DNA of 53,725 nucleotides. Origin: Vibrio brasiliensis LMG 20546. Its GTDB lineage: Bacteria; Pseudomonadota; Gammaproteobacteria; Enterobacterales; Vibrionaceae. The position numbers were made by a program, and so were the translations under genes. The notes under the pieces are model-generated. The model saw nothing but the letters and a program-made list of their open reading frames with translations. It did not search any database and was not told the DNA's origin. How positions within the stretch are numbered: the first letter of the stretch is position 1; each line of letters starts with the position of its first letter. The stretch covers positions 1 through 53,725 of the forward strand of contig NZ_AEVS01000063.1 in the NCBI RefSeq assembly GCF_000189255.1, read 5' to 3'. Below are positions 1-8,505 of this stretch, one piece after another.

Positions 1-152
1 TAACTTGTTGTTTATTGCAACAACTTAACAGGATATAATCACCCATTATTTACATTGATTTAACAGCAACTCGCCGATTTTTGCGCTGAGATGTTGTTGG
101 TCAGCCACAATCTAATAATAGGTAAGCACGAACTTACCTTCAGGAATGTAAA

Positions 153-575
153 GTGAGTTTAATGGATATGTCTCGAAAATTATTAACCGCTTTGGTCGCT
201 GCGATTACTTTTTCTAGCGCCTCTTTTGCAGCCAGCGTAAGCCAAGAAGAATATGATGCAATTGCAGAACGTATTAAACCTGTTGGTGACGTTTACCTAG
301 CAGGCGCAGAGCCAGTAAAAGCAGAACCAACAGGTCCACGTGATGGTGCTGCAGTATACGGTACATTCTGTATCGCTTGTCACGCATCAGGCGTTAGCGG
401 CGCACCAAAAACTGGTGATGCTGGCGATTGGGCTCCTCGTATTGCTCAAGGTAAAGATGTTCTAGCAGACCACGCGATCAACGGCTTCAACGCGATGCCG
501 GCAAAAGGTTCTTGTATGGACTGTTCAGATGATGAAATCATCGCAGCTATCGAACATATGATTGAAGGCCTGTAA
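153..575 (+). CDS. Cytochrome c5 (periplasmic monohaem c-type cytochrome)
   Basis: Small electron carrier exported to the periplasm. The first ~26 residues form a signal peptide ending ASFA. The haem-binding CIACH motif is at residues 73-77 (Cys73, Cys76, His77), and Met115 in FNAMPAKG is the expected axial ligand. Cys121 and Cys124 (CMDC) match the extra disulfide typical of cytochrome c5. I take the GTG at 153 as start because an AGGA lies 7 bases upstream; ATGs at 162 and 168 lack that spacing. An inverted repeat (GGTAAG, 6 bases, CTTACC) lies at 121-138 before the gene. It is convergent with rep, sharing a terminator. Partner oxidase unknown from this window. Confidence 0.9.
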   Translation: MSLMDMSRKLLTALVAAITFSSASFAASVSQEEYDAIAERIKPVGDVYLAGAEPVKAEPTGPRDGAAVYGTFCIACHASGVSGAPKTGDAGDWAPRIAQGKDVLADHAINGFNAMPAKGSCMDCSDDEIIAAIEHMIEGL

Positions 576-601
576 CAAGTTCTTCCTTTATATAGATAGA
601 G

Positions 602-629
602 AAAAGGCTTGGTGTGAACCAAGCCTTTT
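602..629. terminator. Bidirectional Rho-independent terminator between cytochrome c5 and rep
   Basis: A 12-bp stem AAAAGGCTTGGT / ACCAAGCCTTTT with GTGA loop is flanked by A- and T-tracts, so it can terminate both converging genes. Confidence 0.9.
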
Positions 630-636
630 TTGTTTG

Positions 637-2655
637 CTACTTTTTATTGAACATTGCTCTGATATTGGCAATATGAGCCTGACCTTTCGCCATTCGCTCT
701 TCAGCTGAGACAGGCTTTTTCACTTGTTCCCATTCAACATCATCAAACGGCAGTTCATCTAAGAAGCGACTTTGAGTCGGTTTAATCAACTCGCCAAACT
801 GACGACGCTCTTTACACATAGTAAAGGTGAGTTCGCGCTGGGCACGGGTAATACCTACGTACATCAAGCGACGCTCTTCTTCTACATTATCTTCATCAAT
901 ACTGGTTTGGTGAGGCAATATTCCCTCTTCACTACCAATCAGATAAACATAAGGAAACTCCAGGCCTTTAGACGCGTGCAGCGTCATCAACTGAACCGCA
1001 TCACTATCGTCATCTTCTTCACCACGTTCCATCATGTCACGCAGGGTCAAACGCTGAACAACCTCTTTAATGCTCTTCTCTTCCTGATCGTAGTTATCTC
1101 CCTCAAGGTCGGCCACAATCCAGGAATAGAGATCTGAGACGTTCTTCATTCGCATCTCAGCCGCCTTTGGACTCGAAGAGGTTTCGTATAACCAGTCTTC
1201 GTAGTTAATGTCACGAACCAAAGAACGCACCGCTTCAACAGTATCACCGCGCTCAGCTTGATCGGCGATTTTAACCAGCCAGCCAGTAAAACGACGTAAG
1301 TTTTCCAAGCCACGACCACTAAGCGTTTGCTCAAGCCCCATCTCGAAACTTGCTTCAAATAAGCTTTTGCCACGCATATTGGCGTAACTGCCCAATTTTT
1401 CTAACGTTACTGGACCAATTTCTCGTCGTGGCGTGTTTACAATACGTAGAAATGCGTTGTCATCATCAGGGTTAACCAAGATGCGTAAATACGCCATGAT
1501 GTCTTTGATTTCCGCACGGGCAAAAAACGATGTACCGCCAGAGAGCTTGTATGGTACTCGGTTTTGCATCAGAGATTTTTCAATCAGGCGTGATTGGTGG
1601 TTACCCCGGTAGAGCACGGCGTAATCTTTATATTCTGTTCTATTTAGAAACTTGTGGGCAATCAGTTCGCCCGTAACGCGCTCCGCTTCATGGTCTTCAT
1701 TTTTAGCCAGCAGAACTTTGAGCTTTTCGCCGTCAGGGATCTCAGAGAACAGTGACTTGTCATAAACGTGCGGGTTGTTAGCAATCAAAATATTGGCTGC
1801 ACGCAGGATACGACTGGTCGAACGATAGTTTTGCTCTAGCTTGATAAGACGAAGGCTTGGGAAGTCTTCACCCAGTAACACCAAGTTTTGCGGCTTTGCA
1901 CCTCGCCAGGAGTAGATTGACTGGTCATCATCGCCTACAACAGTCAGACGCCCTCGTTCACCAACAATCAGTTTAACCAGATCATACTGGCTGGTGTTGG
2001 TATCCTGGTACTCGTCCACTAATAGGTAGCGAATTCGATTCTGCCAGCGTTGGCGCACCTCTTCATTTGTACGCAGTAGCAGTACAGGTAATGAGATTAA
2101 GTCGTCAAAGTCGAGGGCGTTATAAGCCTTCATCTGCTTTTGGTACATCTCAAAGCAGAATGCAAACAGTTGTTGCTGCTCACCTTTCGCCTGAGCTTTC
2201 GCTTGCTCGGGCGTCAACATATCGTTTTTCCAGTTAGAGATAGTGCTCAGCAGCTGGCGTAGTAAGTCTTTATCGCCATCAAGCTGCTTCTCGGTAAGCT
2301 CTTTCAATAACGCCATTTGGTCCTGATCATCAAATAGAGAGAAACCCGCTTTTAAACCCAGCGCTTTGTACTCTCGCTTAATGATGTTCAAACCCAAAGT
2401 GTGAAAAGTCGAGACCATCAGGCCTTTCGCTTCCTGTTTACCTAACGTTTGACCAACACGCTCTTTCATTTCGCGCGCCGCCTTATTAGTAAAGGTCACA
2501 GCAGCAATGTTACGCGCCTTGTAGCCACACTGCTGGACCAAATAAGCGATTTTGTTGGTAATAACGCGCGTCTTACCCGACCCAGCACCGGCTAAAACCA
2601 GGCATGGACCAGATACATACTTTACCGCTTCGTCTTGATTTGGATTCAGCTTCAT
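637..2655 (-). CDS. rep: ATP-dependent DNA helicase Rep
   Basis: Superfamily 1 3'-5' helicase that helps replication forks pass protein roadblocks and takes part in PriC-dependent restart. Walker A GAGSGKTR is at residues 22-30, followed by [18 protein letters not shown]-type motif Ia, DEYQDTN (motif II), [13 protein letters not shown] (motif III), QNYRST (motif IV), [15 protein letters not shown] (motif V) and [11 protein letters not shown] (motif VI). I place the start at the ATG at 2655 (MKLNPNQ), which aligns with E. coli Rep; an upstream ATG at 2703 would add 16 unrelated residues. The resulting 672 residues fits the family. E. coli also keeps rep close to ilvC-ilvY; here the efflux operon and ubiK lie between. 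Confidence 0.96.
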   Translation of the reverse strand: MKLNPNQDEAVKYVSGPCLVLAGAGSGKTRVITNKIAYLVQQCGYKARNIAAVTFTNKAAREMKERVGQTLGKQEAKGLMVSTFHTLGLNIIKREYKALGLKAGFSLFDDQDQMALLKELTEKQLDGDKDLLRQLLSTISNWKNDMLTPEQAKAQAKGEQQQLFAFCFEMYQKQMKAYNALDFDDLISLPVLLLRTNEEVRQRWQNRIRYLLVDEYQDTNTSQYDLVKLIVGERGRLTVVGDDDQSIYSWRGAKPQNLVLLGEDFPSLRLIKLEQNYRSTSRILRAANILIANNPHVYDKSLFSEIPDGEKLKVLLAKNEDHEAERVTGELIAHKFLNRTEYKDYAVLYRGNHQSRLIEKSLMQNRVPYKLSGGTSFFARAEIKDIMAYLRILVNPDDDNAFLRIVNTPRREIGPVTLEKLGSYANMRGKSLFEASFEMGLEQTLSGRGLENLRRFTGWLVKIADQAERGDTVEAVRSLVRDINYEDWLYETSSSPKAAEMRMKNVSDLYSWIVADLEGDNYDQEEKSIKEVVQRLTLRDMMERGEEDDDSDAVQLMTLHASKGLEFPYVYLIGSEEGILPHQTSIDEDNVEEERRLMYVGITRAQRELTFTMCKERRQFGELIKPTQSRFLDELPFDDVEWEQVKKPVSAEERMAKGQAHIANIRAMFNKK

Positions 2656-2790
2656 AGCGTTCTCAGGTGAATGTTGAAAGTTGTGCCTATAATAATGCTG
2701 CAACAGAGCGATTGCTATGCTCTCAACAACAAGAATTTTCCAAGTTGGTTAAATAATATGTTGCATATACCCATACCTCTTGCACTATAA

Positions 2791-2808
2791 TGAATGAACG
2801 TTCATTCA
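2791..2808. promoter_or_regulatory. TetR-type operator overlapping the vexRAB promoter
   Basis: TGAATGAACGTTCATTCA is a perfect 18-bp palindrome, 20 bases before the TetR-family start codon. A TATAAT at 2786-2791 abuts its left edge, with a TTGCAT-like -35 at 2761, so the palindrome covers the probable transcription start. This is the usual geometry of an autorepressing TetR operator. Binding is inferred from symmetry and position. Confidence 0.75.
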
Positions 2809-2828
2809 CAACTAGCTCAATGTAGATT

Positions 2829-3413
2829 ATGTCTGACTCTGAAACCAACGTAGATAAAAGACAGATAATCATCGATGCCGCAGAAAAACTGATTGCAGAA
2901 TCAGGTTTTCAGGGCTTTTCGATGCATAAGCTTGCCAAAGAAGCTCGAGTAGCTGCCGGCACGATTTATCGCTACTTCTCAGATAAAGAAGATCTCTTGC
3001 TGCAAGTTCGTTTAGCCGTAGTTCAACGCAATGCTGAGATTATTCAGCGAGGCGTTACCGACGACATGACGCTTAAACAGCGTTTTCGCAAAATGTGGTT
3101 AAACATTTTCGATTTATCAGGGTCAAACATCAGCACTTTGAAAAATCGAGCTCAATACGACTCTTTACCATGCGTTAGAAGCCATGAAACCAAAGAGCTC
3201 GAGCGAGAAATGTTCAGCAAGGTCGAACAACTATTTGCAGAAGGACGTGAACAAGGGGTGTTTAAACCTCTAGAAAACCCTGTGCTTGCGGCACTTAGTC
3301 TTGAAGTCAGCGTTACTCTGGCTCGCAAGCAATCTCTCGGATATTACCACCTGGATGAAAAAGCGATTGAAGCCGCGATTGAAGCCAGTTGGGATGCGAT
3401 TACAACACACTAA
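2829..3413 (+). CDS. vexR: TetR/AcrR-family regulator of the downstream RND efflux genes
   Basis: A 194-residue TetR-family protein: the N-terminal helix-turn-helix spans about residues 24-60 (FSMHKLAKEARVAAGTIYRYF), followed by a helical ligand-binding domain. It is the first gene of a run with the MFP and RND genes, 18 bases upstream of the MFP start, so it is probably co-transcribed and autoregulated through the 2791-2808 palindrome. The TetR-MFP-RND order beside cytochrome c5, ubiK and ilvC matches what I recall of the V. cholerae vexRAB locus, which is why I use that name. Whether it represses or activates cannot be read from sequence. Confidence 0.85.
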   Translation: MSDSETNVDKRQIIIDAAEKLIAESGFQGFSMHKLAKEARVAAGTIYRYFSDKEDLLLQVRLAVVQRNAEIIQRGVTDDMTLKQRFRKMWLNIFDLSGSNISTLKNRAQYDSLPCVRSHETKELEREMFSKVEQLFAEGREQGVFKPLENPVLAALSLEVSVTLARKQSLGYYHLDEKAIEAAIEASWDAITTH

Positions 3414-3431
3414 TTTGGAGTTCTGATCAGA

Positions 3432-4538
3432 ATGAAAAAGTGGACTTTCTTTATGCTTCTTATCGCGATACTGCTATTTGGCAGCGTGATAGGTTTCAAT
3501 TTATTTAAACAACAGAAGATTGCCGAGTACATGGCGAATCGTCCTGAGCCAGAGTTTCCTGTCACAGTCACTGAAGTGAAGCCTGTTGATTGGGTTCCTG
3601 TTATTGAGGCGATTGGTTTTATCGAACCAAACCAAGGTGTAACCGTTGCTAACGAAACCAGTGGTGTTATCGACAAGATCGCATTTGAGTCTGGTACTCA
3701 GGTTGAAGAAGGCCAGCCATTGGTACTACTAGATTCTGAAGTAGAAAAAGCTAACCTGAAGAGTTCTCAGGCCCGCTTGCCTGCTGCAGAAGCTAAGTAC
3801 AAACGCTACAAAGGTCTATTCAAAAAAGGCTCGATCTCTAAAGAAGCATACGATGAAGCTGAAGCGAACTACTTCTCTCTTCAAGCTGACATTGAAAGTC
3901 TGAAAGCTTCTATTGACCGCCGTGAAATCAAAGCACCGTTTGCAGGTGTTGTAGGTATTCGTAATGTTTACCTTGGCCAATACCTACAAGCTGGTACTGA
4001 CATCGTGCGCCTTGAAGACACAAGCGTGATGCGCCTGCGCTTTACTGTTCCTCAAACAGATATCTCTCGTATCTCTATCGATCAAGAAGTGGATATTTTC
4101 GTTGATGCTTACCCAGAGAAACCATTCAAAGGTTCTATCTCTGCGATTGAGCCTGCGGTAAATATTCAGAGTGGTCTGATTCAGGTTCAGGCAGATATTC
4201 CGAACAGCGATGGTCAGCTACGTAGCGGCATGTTCGCACGTGCAAACATCATCCTGCCTAAGCTTGAAAATCAGGTAACGCTGCCACAAACAGCTATCAC
4301 ATATACGCTATACGGCGACAACGTATACATCATCTCTGATAAAGATGGCGAGAAGCGTGTTACACAGCAAGTGGTTAAAGTAGGTGAACGTACACAAGAT
4401 ATCGCCCACATCCTTGAAGGTGTTAAACCAGGAGATGTAGTCGTTACTTCAGGTCAGGTACGTCTAAGTAACCACGCTAAAGTTCGTGTAGTAGAAAGCG
4501 ATGCGACTACTCCACCAGCTGAAACACCAATGCTGTAA
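3432..4538 (+). CDS. vexA: RND efflux periplasmic adaptor subunit (membrane fusion protein)
   Basis: HlyD/AcrA-type adaptor that bridges the inner-membrane pump and an outer-membrane TolC-like channel. A single N-terminal transmembrane helix (about residues 5-24) without a lipobox cysteine anchors it, so it is membrane-spanning rather than a lipoprotein. A barrel-sandwich/lipoyl half (GVTVANETSGVIDKIAFESG), an alpha-helical hairpin (about residues 105-155), the second lipoyl half (REIKAPFAGVVGIRNVYLGQ) and beta-barrel follow. At 368 residues it is of usual length. It lies 11 bases upstream of vexB with a GGAGG between. No outer-membrane channel gene is in the window. Confidence 0.92.
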   Translation: MKKWTFFMLLIAILLFGSVIGFNLFKQQKIAEYMANRPEPEFPVTVTEVKPVDWVPVIEAIGFIEPNQGVTVANETSGVIDKIAFESGTQVEEGQPLVLLDSEVEKANLKSSQARLPAAEAKYKRYKGLFKKGSISKEAYDEAEANYFSLQADIESLKASIDRREIKAPFAGVVGIRNVYLGQYLQAGTDIVRLEDTSVMRLRFTVPQTDISRISIDQEVDIFVDAYPEKPFKGSISAIEPAVNIQSGLIQVQADIPNSDGQLRSGMFARANIILPKLENQVTLPQTAITYTLYGDNVYIISDKDGEKRVTQQVVKVGERTQDIAHILEGVKPGDVVVTSGQVRLSNHAKVRVVESDATTPPAETPML

Positions 4539-4549
4539 CTGGAGGCCTC

Positions 4550-7500
4550 ATGCGCTTTACTGATGTTTTCATTAAACGTCCAGTTTTAGCGGTATCGATC
4601 AGCTTTTTGATTGCCCTGCTTGGTTTACAAGCAATATTCAAAATGCAGGTCCGTGAATACCCTGAAATGACGAATACGGTAGTGACGGTTTCAACCAGTT
4701 ACTACGGTGCTAGTGCTGACCTGATCCAAGGCTTTATTACACAGCCACTGGAGCAAGCGGTCGCACAGGCGGACAATATTGACTATATGACTTCTCAGTC
4801 GGTATTAGGTAAATCAACCATTACCGTCAACATGAAGTTAAACACCGACCCGAACGCAGCCTTGTCTGACGTTCTGGCTAAGACTAACTCGGTTCGTTCT
4901 CAGCTTCCTAAAGAGGCAGAAGATCCGACCGTAACTATGTCTACCGGTTCCACGACCGCGGTACTTTACATTGGCTTTACCAGTGATGAGCTATCTTCTA
5001 GTCAAATCACTGACTACCTAGAGCGTGTAATCAACCCGCAGCTATTCACTGTTAACGGTGTCTCTAAGGTTGACCTGTACGGTGGTATGAAATACGCACT
5101 GCGCATCTGGCTAGATCCATCGAAAATGGCGGCTCTTGGTCTGACTGCGAGTGATGTAATGGGCGTACTGAACGCGAACAACTACCAGTCAGCAACTGGT
5201 CAGGCTGTTGGTGAGTTTGTTCTTTACAACGGTAGTGCTGATACTCAGGTCTCAAATGTTGAAGAACTGTCGAACCTTGTTATTAGCACTGATGACGGTG
5301 ATGTAACTCGCCTGAGTGATATCGCGAAGGTATCACTAGAGAAAAGTCACGACGTTTACCGTGCAAGCGCAAACGGTCAGGAAGCGGTTGTAGCTGCAAT
5401 TAACGCAGCGCCAAGTGCAAACCCGATTAACATTGCTGCAGATGTACTAGAGCTACTACCTCAACTAGAGCGTAACCTGCCAAGTACCATCAAGATGAAC
5501 GTTATGTATGACTCAACGATCGCGATCAATGAGTCGATTAACGAAGTAATCAAAACGATTGTTGAAGCCGCAGTTATCGTACTTATCGTGATCACCCTGT
5601 TCCTGGGTTCGTTCCGTGCGGTAATCATCCCTATCGTGACTATCCCGCTATCACTAATCGGTGTTGCGATGGTAATGCAAGGGATGGGATTCTCATGGAA
5701 CCTGATGACGCTACTGGCGATGGTTCTGGCTATCGGTCTGGTAGTCGATGATGCGATCGTTGTTCTTGAGAACGTTGACCGTCATATCAAGCTTGGCGAG
5801 TCTCCTTTCCGGGCAGCGATTATCGGTACTCGTGAAATTGCGGTACCTGTTATTGCAATGACACTGACGCTGGGTGCGGTATATGCGCCAATCGCCCTAA
5901 TGGGTGGTATTACTGGCTCGCTATTTAAAGAGTTCGCATTGACTCTGGCAGGTTCAGTATTTGTATCAGGTATCGTGGCACTGACCCTATCGCCAATGAT
6001 GTGTTCAAAAATGCTTAAAGCGAATGAAGAGCCAAGCAAATTTGAACAGAAGGTTCACCACATCCTTGATGGCATGACTAACCGCTACGCGAATATGCTT
6101 AAAGCGGTAATGCAGCATCGCCCTGTCGTCATTGGTTTCGCAATCATCGTATTCGCAAGTCTACCTATGCTGTTCAAGTTCATCCCAAGTGAGTTGGCAC
6201 CATCTGAAGATAAAGGCGTTGTGATGCTAATGGGTACTGCACCGTCTAACGCTAACTTAGACTTTATGCAGAACACCATGAATGACGTAAACGCAATTCT
6301 TTCTGATCAGCCAGAAGTAGCATTTGCTCAGGTGTTTACTGGTGTGCCTAACTCGAACCAGGCATTTGGTATTGCATCTATGGTGCCTTGGAGTGAGCGT
6401 GAAGCAAGCCAGTCTGAAGTAGCAAACCGCGTAGGTGGCTTAGTAAGTAACGTTCCAGGCATGGCAGTAACGGCATTCCAGATGCCAGAGCTACCAGGTG
6501 CAGGTTCAGGTCTGCCGATTCAGTTCGTAATCACGACACCAAATGCGTTTGAGAGCTTGTTCTCTATCGCAACGGACGTACTGACTGAAGTGAAGTCGAG
6601 CCCGATGTTTGTTTATTCAGATCTGGATCTGAACTACGACTCTGCGACGATGAAAATCAACATCGACAAAGACAAAGCGGGTGCATACGGCGTAACCATG
6701 CAAGATATTGGTATCACGCTAAGTACTATGATGGCTGATGGCTACGTAAACCGTATCGACCTTAACGGCCGTTCTTACGAGGTTATTCCTCAGGTTGAAC
6801 GTAAGTGGCGCCTGAACCCAGAGTCGATGAACAACTACTATGTACGTTCTGCTAACGGCAAAGCCGTCCCTCTGGGCAGCTTAATTACTATTGATGTGGT
6901 GGCAGAGCCTCGCTCTCTACCTCACTTCAACCAGCTAAACTCAGCGACCGTTGGTGCCGTTCCAGCACCAGGCACGGCTATGGGTGACGCAATTAACTGG
7001 TTTGAAGGTGTTGCGGCAGAGAAACTACCAAGCGGTTACAACCACGACTACATGGGTGAAGCGCGTCAGTACGTGACAGAAGGTAGCGCACTATACGCAA
7101 CCTTTGGTCTTGCACTTGCGATCATCTTCCTGGTTCTGGCGATTCAGTTTGAATCACTGAAAGATCCACTCGTAATCATGGTGTCAGTACCACTCGCGAT
7201 TTGTGGTGCCTTGATAGCTCTGGCTTGGGGTGCAGCGACGATGAACATCTACTCTCAGGTAGGTCTAATCACGCTGGTCGGCCTGATTACCAAACACGGT
7301 ATCCTGATCTGTGAAGTAGCTAAAGAAGAACAGCTACATAACAAACTAGGTAAAACAGAAGCGGTAATGGAAGCGGCGAAGGTTCGTCTACGCCCTATCC
7401 TAATGACGACAGCAGCGATGATCGCTGGTCTTATCCCGCTAATGTACGCAACTGGTGCAGGTGCCGCTCAGCGCTTTAGTATTGGTATCGTAATCGTTGC

Positions 7501-7672
7501 TGGTCTGGCAATCGGTACTATCTTTACGCTGTTTGTACTGCCAGTTATCTACAGCTACCTGGCTGAGAAACACAAACCATTACCAGTGTTTGTAGAAGAC
7601 AAAGATTTGGAGAAACTAGCACGTATTGATGAAGCGAAAGCAGCTCAACGCGAACTAGCAGATAACAATTAA
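4550..7672 (+). CDS. vexB: RND multidrug efflux transporter, inner-membrane pump
   Basis: HAE1-family proton-driven exporter of 1040 residues with the standard two repeats of one TM helix, a large periplasmic loop and further TM helices. The proton-relay residues are present: Asp400-Asp401 in GLVVDDAIVVLENVDRH (TM4) and Lys915 in LITKHGILI (TM10). The N-terminus MRFTDVFIKRPVLA is characteristic of the family. Orthologues in V. cholerae export bile salts and other amphiphiles; the substrate range here is inferred. It is last in the vexRAB operon and followed immediately by a strong terminator. Confidence 0.95.
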   Translation: MRFTDVFIKRPVLAVSISFLIALLGLQAIFKMQVREYPEMTNTVVTVSTSYYGASADLIQGFITQPLEQAVAQADNIDYMTSQSVLGKSTITVNMKLNTDPNAALSDVLAKTNSVRSQLPKEAEDPTVTMSTGSTTAVLYIGFTSDELSSSQITDYLERVINPQLFTVNGVSKVDLYGGMKYALRIWLDPSKMAALGLTASDVMGVLNANNYQSATGQAVGEFVLYNGSADTQVSNVEELSNLVISTDDGDVTRLSDIAKVSLEKSHDVYRASANGQEAVVAAINAAPSANPINIAADVLELLPQLERNLPSTIKMNVMYDSTIAINESINEVIKTIVEAAVIVLIVITLFLGSFRAVIIPIVTIPLSLIGVAMVMQGMGFSWNLMTLLAMVLAIGLVVDDAIVVLENVDRHIKLGESPFRAAIIGTREIAVPVIAMTLTLGAVYAPIALMGGITGSLFKEFALTLAGSVFVSGIVALTLSPMMCSKMLKANEEPSKFEQKVHHILDGMTNRYANMLKAVMQHRPVVIGFAIIVFASLPMLFKFIPSELAPSEDKGVVMLMGTAPSNANLDFMQNTMNDVNAILSDQPEVAFAQVFTGVPNSNQAFGIASMVPWSEREASQSEVANRVGGLVSNVPGMAVTAFQMPELPGAGSGLPIQFVITTPNAFESLFSIATDVLTEVKSSPMFVYSDLDLNYDSATMKINIDKDKAGAYGVTMQDIGITLSTMMADGYVNRIDLNGRSYEVIPQVERKWRLNPESMNNYYVRSANGKAVPLGSLITIDVVAEPRSLPHFNQLNSATVGAVPAPGTAMGDAINWFEGVAAEKLPSGYNHDYMGEARQYVTEGSALYATFGLALAIIFLVLAIQFESLKDPLVIMVSVPLAICGALIALAWGAATMNIYSQVGLITLVGLITKHGILICEVAKEEQLHNKLGKTEAVMEAAKVRLRPILMTTAAMIAGLIPLMYATGAGAAQRFSIGIVIVAGLAIGTIFTLFVLPVIYSYLAEKHKPLPVFVEDKDLEKLARIDEAKAAQRELADNN

Positions 7673-7686
7673 TCTTGGTTAAGTTT

Positions 7687-7712
7687 AAAAAGGTCACTTC
7701 GGTGGCCTTTTT
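7687..7712 (+). terminator. Terminator of the vexRAB operon
   Basis: Stem AAAAAGGTCAC / GTGGCCTTTTT (one G-U pair) with a stable TTCG loop and T-tract, 15 bases after the vexB stop. Confidence 0.9.
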
Positions 7713-7819
7713 TATTGCCACCATTTGCTGGTAGTCGCTTCGAATTTTTACTATCCAACTAGCGACTTTCACGTATCAATTACATAGAATGAGGGCAAAT
7801 CGAAAGGAGTTTTAGTCAC

Positions 7820-8071
7820 ATGTTTGACCCAAAGAAACTAGAGCAAATTGCTAAACAAATTCACGACTCTATGCCTGCACCTGTAAAAGAGCTAGGTGCT
7901 GACGTAGACCAAAAAGTACGTCAGGTTATTCAAGGTCAGCTTAACAAGCTAGACGTTGTTAGCCGTGAAGAGTTCGATGTACAGACTCAGGTTCTGCTTC
8001 GTACTCGTCAAAAGCTGACTGAGATGGAAAAGAAGCTGGCGGATCTAGAAGAGAAGCTAAGCGAGAAATAA
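7820..8071 (+). CDS. ubiK: Ubiquinone biosynthesis accessory factor UbiK (YqiC/BMFP family)
   Basis: An 83-residue accessory protein that in E. coli pairs with UbiJ to support the soluble complex making ubiquinone under air. The N-terminal half is amphipathic ([18 protein letters not shown]), and the C-terminal half is a heptad-rich coiled coil ([22 protein letters not shown]), as in the BMFP family. An AAGGAG lies 10 bases upstream of the ATG. It is monocistronic with its own terminator. Its partner gene ubiJ is about 18 kb away in this window. The stop codon lies inside the first unit of the heptamer repeat that follows, so the repeat does not alter the protein. Confidence 0.9.
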   Translation: MFDPKKLEQIAKQIHDSMPAPVKELGADVDQKVRQVIQGQLNKLDVVSREEFDVQTQVLLRTRQKLTEMEKKLADLEEKLSEK

Positions 8072-8149
8072 TAGCGAGAAGCGAGAAATAATAGCGAGAA
8101 GCGAGAAGCGAGAAGCGAGAAGCGAGAAGCGAGAAGCGAGAAGCGAGAA
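8061..8149 (+). repeat. Heptanucleotide tandem repeat (GCGAGAA)n after ubiK
   Basis: Eleven copies of GCGAGAA start inside the last codons of ubiK. The first three are arranged as a duplicated 20-base unit (GCGAGAAATAATA + GCGAGAA, at 8061-8080 and again from 8081). From 8094 to 8149 there are eight perfect head-to-tail copies. The ubiK stop at 8069-8071 is in copy one, so the array lies in the 3' untranslated region between the stop and the terminator hairpin. The unit length is not a multiple of three. Confidence 0.97.
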
Positions 8150-8157
8150 AATCTTGG

Positions 8158-8187
8158 AAGGTTGACGTGAAAGCGTCAACCTTTTTT
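8158..8187 (+). terminator. Terminator of ubiK
   Basis: Stem AAGGTTGACG / CGTCAACCTT with loop TGAAAG and a T-run, 9 bases after the heptamer array. Confidence 0.9.
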
Positions 8188-8284
8188 CTGCCATAGAGAT
8201 ATAAGTCCCTAACAAAAAACTCTGTATCAGATACCTACTCAGAAGCTATAACGTGCATCTCTCGAAGGGCGCAGCGTTCTAAAA

Positions 8285-8316
8285 AAAAGGCCTGGTCAAC
8301 GGTGACCAGGCCTTTT
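8285..8316. terminator. Bidirectional terminator downstream of ilvC
   Basis: Stem AAAAGGCCTGGTCA / TGACCAGGCCTTTT with ACGG loop, flanked by A- and T-tracts. It is the first strong hairpin after the minus-strand ilvC, about 190 bases past its stop. The rest of 8188-8505 holds only a short unassigned plus-strand reading frame (see findings). Confidence 0.85.
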
Positions 8317-8505
8317 GATTAGATGTTGTGTTTTATGTTGTATTTATTGACCCCAGTCTAGCCGGAGTTCTTTCCTAACCTAGGTTAGTGAATTACGTAG
8401 GATTAATATTCACAGCTAAGAGCTTAAGTTCGCGGAGGTAACACGGAGTTTGCGCGAGCAAATGAGTATTACCGACAAAGAAATTAAGCTCCTTAGCGAA
8501 GAAGA

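Noticed and set aside
772-1137. Plus-strand frame inside rep and similar frames opposite polA, ilvC, ubiB and thiC
   Set aside because: They lie antisense to well-supported genes, have no ribosome sites or recognisable domains, and their composition is that of a shadow frame.
8061-8149. CRISPR-like or phase-variable coding repeat
   Set aside because: Units are 7 bp and contiguous with no spacers, and the ubiK stop is in the first unit, so neither a CRISPR array nor coding phase variation fits.
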